A DNA stretch of 64,000 nt from contig CALSNJ010000002.1 of assembly GCA_943787745.1 (NCBI GenBank), forward strand, positions 310,001-374,000. Direction: 5' to 3'. A program made the translations under genes and the position numbers. This stretch comes from an uncultured Alphaproteobacteria bacterium (GTDB lineage Bacteria > Pseudomonadota > Alphaproteobacteria > UBA6615). How positions within the stretch are numbered: position 1 is the stretch's first letter; every line of letters starts with the position of its first letter. A model generated the notes under the pieces. That model was not told where the DNA came from, ran no database searches, and was given only the letters and a program-made list of their open reading frames with translations. Below are positions 58,710-64,000 of the stretch, in pieces.

Positions 58710-60131
58710 TTGACAATAAACTTCACTCTGAATGGAGTTCCCCGGAACGTCGCGTCGGTCGCGCCGACGAAGACTGTTCTTGAGTATTTGCGTGAAGACG
58801 AGGCGCTCACCGGTACCAAGGAAGGCTGCGCGGAGGGTGATTGTGGCGCCTGCAGCGTCGTACTGGTCCGCAATGGAACCGACCAGCGCGTGGCGGTGAA
58901 CTCGTGTCTGTTGACGCTCGGCCAGTTGGATGGCGCAGAGCTGATCACCGTCGAGGGTTTGTCGGAACGCGATGGTGAGTTGGAGGCCGTACAACAGGCC
59001 ATCGTCACCGAAGACGGGACCCAGTGCGGATTCTGCACCCCCGGGTTTGTGATCGCGTTGCACGCGCTTCGTCATTCGGGCGAAACCGTAACGGATGAAG
59101 TGATCCATGATGCGCTCGCCGGAAACCTTTGCCGTTGCACAGGGTATCGCTCCATCGTTGATGCCGCGCGTGCGGCCTGTGCCCAGCCGGCCACCGACGC
59201 GACGGCGCCGGCGGACGCAACACCCGAAGAAATCCATGAAATTGGCGACCAGAAATTCCTCGCCCCGCGAACGCTCAGCCGGACTGATGGACGCACGCAC
59301 GGCCTATCCGGATGCGCCACTACTCTCGGGCGGGACGGATCTGGGGCTGTCCTTCAGCAAGGGCCGGGAACATTTTCCGGTGACGATCTTCACCCAGAAC
59401 GTGACCGAGTTACGCGCGATCGAGGACACAACCGAGGCTTTGACCATCGGCGCGGCGGCGACCTACACCGAAGCGCTCCCGCACATTGAAGAGGCCTATC
59501 CGTCCTTTGCGACGTTGATCCATCGGATCGGATCGCGTCAGATCCGGAATGTCGGAACCCTTGGTGGCAATATTGGCAACGCTTCACCCATTGGGGATAC
59601 CCCGCCATGCCTAATCGCACTGGACGCCAAATTGCGATTGCAGGGTCCAGGTGGCGCGCGGGAAATTCCGCTGGAGGACTACTTCCTCGACTACAGAAAA
59701 ACCGATCTGGCAGCAGATGAGGTAATCGCGGAGATTGATATTCCCAAGCTCACCAATGATCAGGTGTTTCGCACATACAAGGTTTCCAAGCGTTACGATC
59801 AGGATATCTCCGCGGTGATCGGGGCCTTTCGTCTGACCATTGAGGATGGCGTGGTCGCGCAAGCGCGGATCGCCTTTGGCGGCATGGCCGCCACACCCAA
59901 GCGCGCTGCGAAATGTGAAGCTGCAGTACTGCTCGGCAAGGCTCTGGAGTGAAGAAACGGCGCGGGACGCTGGCGCGTTGATCGGTGAAGATTTTGCGCC
60001 CATCGATGATCACCGCGCCAGCGCGGCCTACCGGGTGCAGGTCGCGGCCAACCTGTTCGTCCGGCTGTTCCGCGACCTGGCCGGCGACGGATGAAATCGA
60101 TGTGGTGACACTCGATACGGTGACGGCATGA
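58710..60131 (+). pseudogene. xdhA: Xanthine dehydrogenase small subunit (2Fe-2S + FAD), three frameshifts
   Basis: NFTLNGVPRNV...KEGCAEGDCGACSVVL...CGFCTPGF...[47 protein letters not shown]; shifts near 59278, 59943 and 60089. Confidence 0.85.
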
Positions 60132-62448
60132 GCGCGGCAGAAGACATTCTTGGGGCGGTTCATACCAAGGTCCGCCATGACAGTGCCCGCGGCCATGTGA
60201 CCGGCAGCGCCCGTTATATCGACGATATGCCCGATGCTGCCGGGAACCCTTGAGGTGGTTCTGGTGACCTCTCCTCATGCCCATGCGCGCATTGTGTCGA
60301 TTGATGTCTCCGCGGCGCGCGCAGCGGATGGGGTGCATGGGATTGTCACCGCGGCAGACATTCCCGGGCACAACGATATTGGCCCCATCTTTGACGGCGA
60401 GCCGGTGCTGGCACACGAGGTCGTCGACTATGTTGGCGCGCCGGTTGTGGCGATTGGCGCAGAGACCTTTGATCAGGGCATGGCTGCGGCGGCGCTGATC
60501 AAGATCGAGTATGAGGAATTGCCCGCGATCCTCGAGATCGAAGACGCGCTCGAAGCCGAATCCTATACCTATCCGCCCCAGATCATGTCAGCGGGGTGAT
60601 CCTGAAGGCGCAATTGCGGACGCTGCTCATCGGGTCTCCGGCGAACTGCGTTGTGGTGGGCAGGACCACTTCTATCTGGAGAGCAATATCGCGCTGGCTG
60701 TTCCGCGCGACGACGGCGATCTGGATGTCTACAGCTCGACCCAGCACCCCAGCGAAGTTCAGCATGGGGTGGCGCATACACTGGGCGTCCCGACCAATGC
60801 CGTGATGGTTGAAATCCGTCGCATGGGTGGTGGTTTCGGGGGTAAGGAAAGCCAACCGACGATCATTGCCGCGATTGCGGCATTGCTGGCGCATCAGACC
60901 GGACGACCTGCCAAACTGCGCCTGCGCCGCGATGACGACATGATCGTCACCGGCAAGCGCCATGATTTTCTGTATCGCTACGAAGCGGGTTTCGATGCCG
61001 AAGGGCGCGTCGAAGGCATTGATATCCTGATGGGGATGCGTTCGGGCAATGTTGCCGATCTCAGCCCCGGCGTTCTGGCCCGTGCGCTCTGCCATGCTGA
61101 CAATTGTTATTACCTGCCCAACGCGATCTTCCGGGGCTATCCCTGCAAGACGAACACGGTTTCGAACACGGCCTTTCGCGGCTTTGGCGGTCCCCAGGGG
61201 ATGATCATCATCGAAGCGGTGCTCGAACACATCGCGCGCACGCTGGGGCGTTCGCTCGAGGATATCCGGGCCGTGAATTACTACGGCACGACGGACCGCA
61301 ACGTGACGCCTTACGAACAGGTGGTGAAGGACAACATCATTGTCGAATTGTCCGCGCGACTGCGTGCCGAGATTGATTTTGACGGCATGTCCCGTGCCGT
61401 CGAGGAATTCAACGCGTCCCACGAGACCCTGAAGAAGGGGCTGGCCCTGATGCCGGTCAAGTTCGGCATTTCCTTCAACACACCCAAGCTCAATCAGGCC
61501 GGTGCGCTGGTGCATGTCTACACCGATGGCAGCGTGCACCTGAACCATGGTGGCACGGAGATGGGGCAGGGCCTGTTCACCAAGGTGGCGCAGGTCGTGG
61601 CCTCGACCTTCCAGATCGATCTCGACAACATCAAGATTTCCGCGACCCGCACGGACAAGGTGCCCAACACGTCGGCGACGGCAGCATCATCGGGTTCGGA
61701 CCTGAACGGGATGGCAGCGCTGAATGCTGCCGAAATTATCAAAGGCCGCATGGGTGACGTGGCGGCCGGGCATTTCGGCGTGGACCGGGACAAGATCGAA
61801 TTCCGGGCCAACCGGGTTTATGCCGGGAACGAAAGCGTATCCTTTTCCGAACTGGCCCAGATGACCTATGACGAACGCCAGTCATTGTCGGCGGCGGGTT
61901 ATTACAGCACCCCGGGACTGCACTGGGATGCGTCCAAGCTGGTTGGCAACCCGTTTTACTACTTCACCTATGGTGTTGCCGTTGCGGAAGTTGTGATCGA
62001 CACGCTGACCGGCGAAAGCCGCGTGCTGCGGGCTGACATGCTCCAGGACGTTGGCAGTTCGCTGAATCCGGCGATTGATCTCGGACAGATCGAAGGCGCG
62101 TTTGTGCAGGGGCAGGGCTGGCTGACATCGGAAGAACTGGTCTGGGACAAGACCGGCCGTTTGCTGACTCATGGTCCCTCGACCTACAAAATCCCGGGGA
62201 GTCGCGACGTGCCGCCGATCTTCAACGTTCATATTCTCGAAGATGCGCCCAACCGTTTCCCGACGGTCTTTCGTTCCAAGGCCGTGGGCGAACCGCCTTT
62301 GATGCTGGCCATTTCAGTCTGGCTCGCCATTCGTGATGCAGTCTCGCGGATTGGCGATCACCGCCACTTTGTGAATCTCGATGCGCCGGCCACACCTGAA
62401 GCGATCTTGAATGCGGTAACCGACTTGCAGCACCGCGACGCCAATTGA
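60128..62448 (+). pseudogene. xdhB: Xanthine dehydrogenase molybdopterin-binding subunit, two frameshifts
   Basis: HDSARGHVTGSARYIDDMP / LPGTLEVVLVTSPHAHARI...TYPPQIMSA / GDPEGAIADAAHRVSGELRCGGQDHFYLES; GGGFGGKESQ; RGFGGPQGM; shifts near 60230 and 60595. Confidence 0.87.
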
Positions 62449-62464
62449 CCTGCCGCCCGCCCCA

Positions 62465-63292
62465 ATGAAACACCCACTCCTCTTTTTGTTCGGTGCCGCG
62501 CTGGCTCTGGCAGGCACGCCTGTTCTTGCCGATGATGATCAGATTGCTTTGCCCAAACGTGGTGGTTTTTCGGTTGAGCCTTATGCGGGTACGGCAGCGG
62601 CGATTGGCGGGACCTTCGTCAAGGAATTCTCAGAGGTGCTTACACAGACCGGCACAGTAGGCGGGCAGACATTTTCGACCGCGCTGGGTTTCGATGTCCC
62701 CAATCGCGATTTTTCCGATGTGTATGACGCGCCTCATGAAGTTGGCGTGCAACTGAATTATGGCCTGAGCGACCACTCAGAGGTCTTCGGTGGGGTTTCC
62801 TATATGCGGGCTTCGGGAAAGGACTTCGATGCACTGTTGTTTACCTTTGCCGGTAATATCGGGGGTGTTCCCATCGCGACGGGCTCAACATTGGTTGGCG
62901 AGTTCGAGGACTATCAGGAGTTTGCCGCGAATTTGGGCTATCGGCGGTTCTTTGATATCGACGCACCGCTCAAGCCGTTCATTGGCGCGACGTTTTCCGT
63001 CCGTAAGGTCAGCGCGATCGATCTGAACTTTCGGCATTCCAGCAACGGCGTCAGAATCGACAATGTTCGTTTCTATGCACCCTCGATCGCCTTTGCGAGC
63101 GGGCTTCAGGTTGGCATGCGCTACGACATCAATGACTGGGCGGCGCTGGGCGTGACGACCGGCGTCAATTACCGGACCAACCTCAAGGAAGAGGATGACG
63201 ACGTTGTCGGCTTTCGGGAATTCACGAACGCCAACAACCGCGGCGATGTTCTCGACATCCCGGTTTCCGTGCGCTTGACCGCGCGTTTCTAG
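62465..63292 (+). CDS. Outer-membrane beta-barrel protein
   Basis: Signal peptide LFLFGAALALAGTPVLADD; alternating beta strands; C-terminal SVRLTARF. Confidence 0.65.
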   Translation: MKHPLLFLFGAALALAGTPVLADDDQIALPKRGGFSVEPYAGTAAAIGGTFVKEFSEVLTQTGTVGGQTFSTALGFDVPNRDFSDVYDAPHEVGVQLNYGLSDHSEVFGGVSYMRASGKDFDALLFTFAGNIGGVPIATGSTLVGEFEDYQEFAANLGYRRFFDIDAPLKPFIGATFSVRKVSAIDLNFRHSSNGVRIDNVRFYAPSIAFASGLQVGMRYDINDWAALGVTTGVNYRTNLKEEDDDVVGFREFTNANNRGDVLDIPVSVRLTARF

Positions 63293-63406
63293 GCATTCCT
63301 TCGCAGTTGCAGCAAAGTTTCTCGCCACGACCGGGTGTTTCGTGCTAACGCGTGCCCATATTCTTCGGCCGCCCACGCTGGCGGCGCTTTTTTTAGGTAC
63401 GACACG

Positions 63407-64000
63407 ATGTCCCAGAACGCTGACAAACTCCGCAATATTGCGATCGTTGCCCATGTCGATCATGGCAAGACCACACTCGTGGACAAGCTGTTGCGCCAGT
63501 CGGGCACGCTGAAGACCCACGGTGAGGATGCCGATCGCGAACGTGTCATGGATTCCAACGACATCGAGCGCGAGCGCGGTATCACCATCCTGTCGAAGAA
63601 CACCGCCCTGGAGTGGCAGGGCTGGGGCATCAACATCGTTGATACGCCGGGCCATGCCGATTTTGGTGGTGAGGTTGAGCGCGTACTCTCGATGGTGGAT
63701 TCGGTGCTGTTGCTGGTCGATGCCGTTGAAGGCCCGATGCCGCAGACTGCGTTTGTGACCCGCAAGGCACTCGAAGCCGGCCTTAAGCCGGTTGTCGTGG
63801 TCAACAAGGTTGATCGCGTCGGGGCGCGGCCGGACTGGGCCGTCGATCAGACTTTTGATCTGTTCGATCGTCTCGGTGCCACCGAAGAGCAACTCGATTT
63901 CACAACAGTGTTTGCTTCGGCCATTGAAGGCTGGGCTTCGGAATCCTCCGATGTGCGTGGCGAGAACATGGATATCCTGTTCCAGACCATCGTCGATCAG
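63407..64000 (+). CDS. typA: GTP-binding protein TypA/BipA (3' truncated by window)
   Basis: Translates as [34 protein letters not shown]...[15 protein letters not shown]...[20 protein letters not shown]. Confidence 0.95.
   Translation, partial: MSQNADKLRNIAIVAHVDHGKTTLVDKLLRQSGTLKTHGEDADRERVMDSNDIERERGITILSKNTALEWQGWGINIVDTPGHADFGGEVERVLSMVDSVLLLVDAVEGPMPQTAFVTRKALEAGLKPVVVVNKVDRVGARPDWAVDQTFDLFDRLGATEEQLDFTTVFASAIEGWASESSDVRGENMDILFQTIVDQ

Noticed and set aside
60583-61548. 321-aa minus-strand ORF
   Set aside because: Antisense to xdhB, which has strong molybdopterin-subunit motifs.

Overview
The window is an alphaproteobacterial chromosome segment. It holds mostly housekeeping genes: thiL, fliL-like, hppA, bamE-like, rpmF-plsX-fabH-ihfA-merR, cutA, cheY/cheZ, metY-like, rplM-rpsI, argC, phaC, hom, glpX, recJ, TRAP transporter, sulfatase and typA. 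Inserted in it is an ~11.3 kb integrative element at a tRNA-Glu(TTC) gene. The element is bounded by a 21-bp direct repeat (33350-33370 / 44639-44659) and has a tyrosine integrase at its right end. It also has 13-bp-spaced TTTGTACCCGGT iterons just inside both ends, which look like arm-type integrase sites.

The best candidate for an undescribed system is inside the element: a compact orphan reverse transcriptase (YMDDF, 35292-36161). It is followed by a tandem array of ~750-bp units. Each complete unit re-duplicates the 3' end of the RT gene (a stand-alone ~70-aa ORF with its own RBS), a perfect CTGGTTCTGAGAACCAG palindrome, and a core with two hypervariable patches flanked by virtually identical DNA. 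The array ends in the middle of the palindrome.

The element also encodes duplicated TerS-like genes (one frameshifted) with no large terminase or capsid gene, a bactofilin, an OmpA-like protein, and a decayed thermonuclease.

Other notable points: (i) cheA is truncated after its HPt start and joined through a ~150-bp IS3 transposase fragment to a 5'-truncated MFS gene; (ii) single-nucleotide frameshifts cluster in dispensable genes (xdhA/xdhB, a LysR regulator, an aquaporin) while the housekeeping genes are intact; (iii) paired REP-like palindromes show compensatory arm changes.

All family calls are from reading motifs and translations. No database search was possible.
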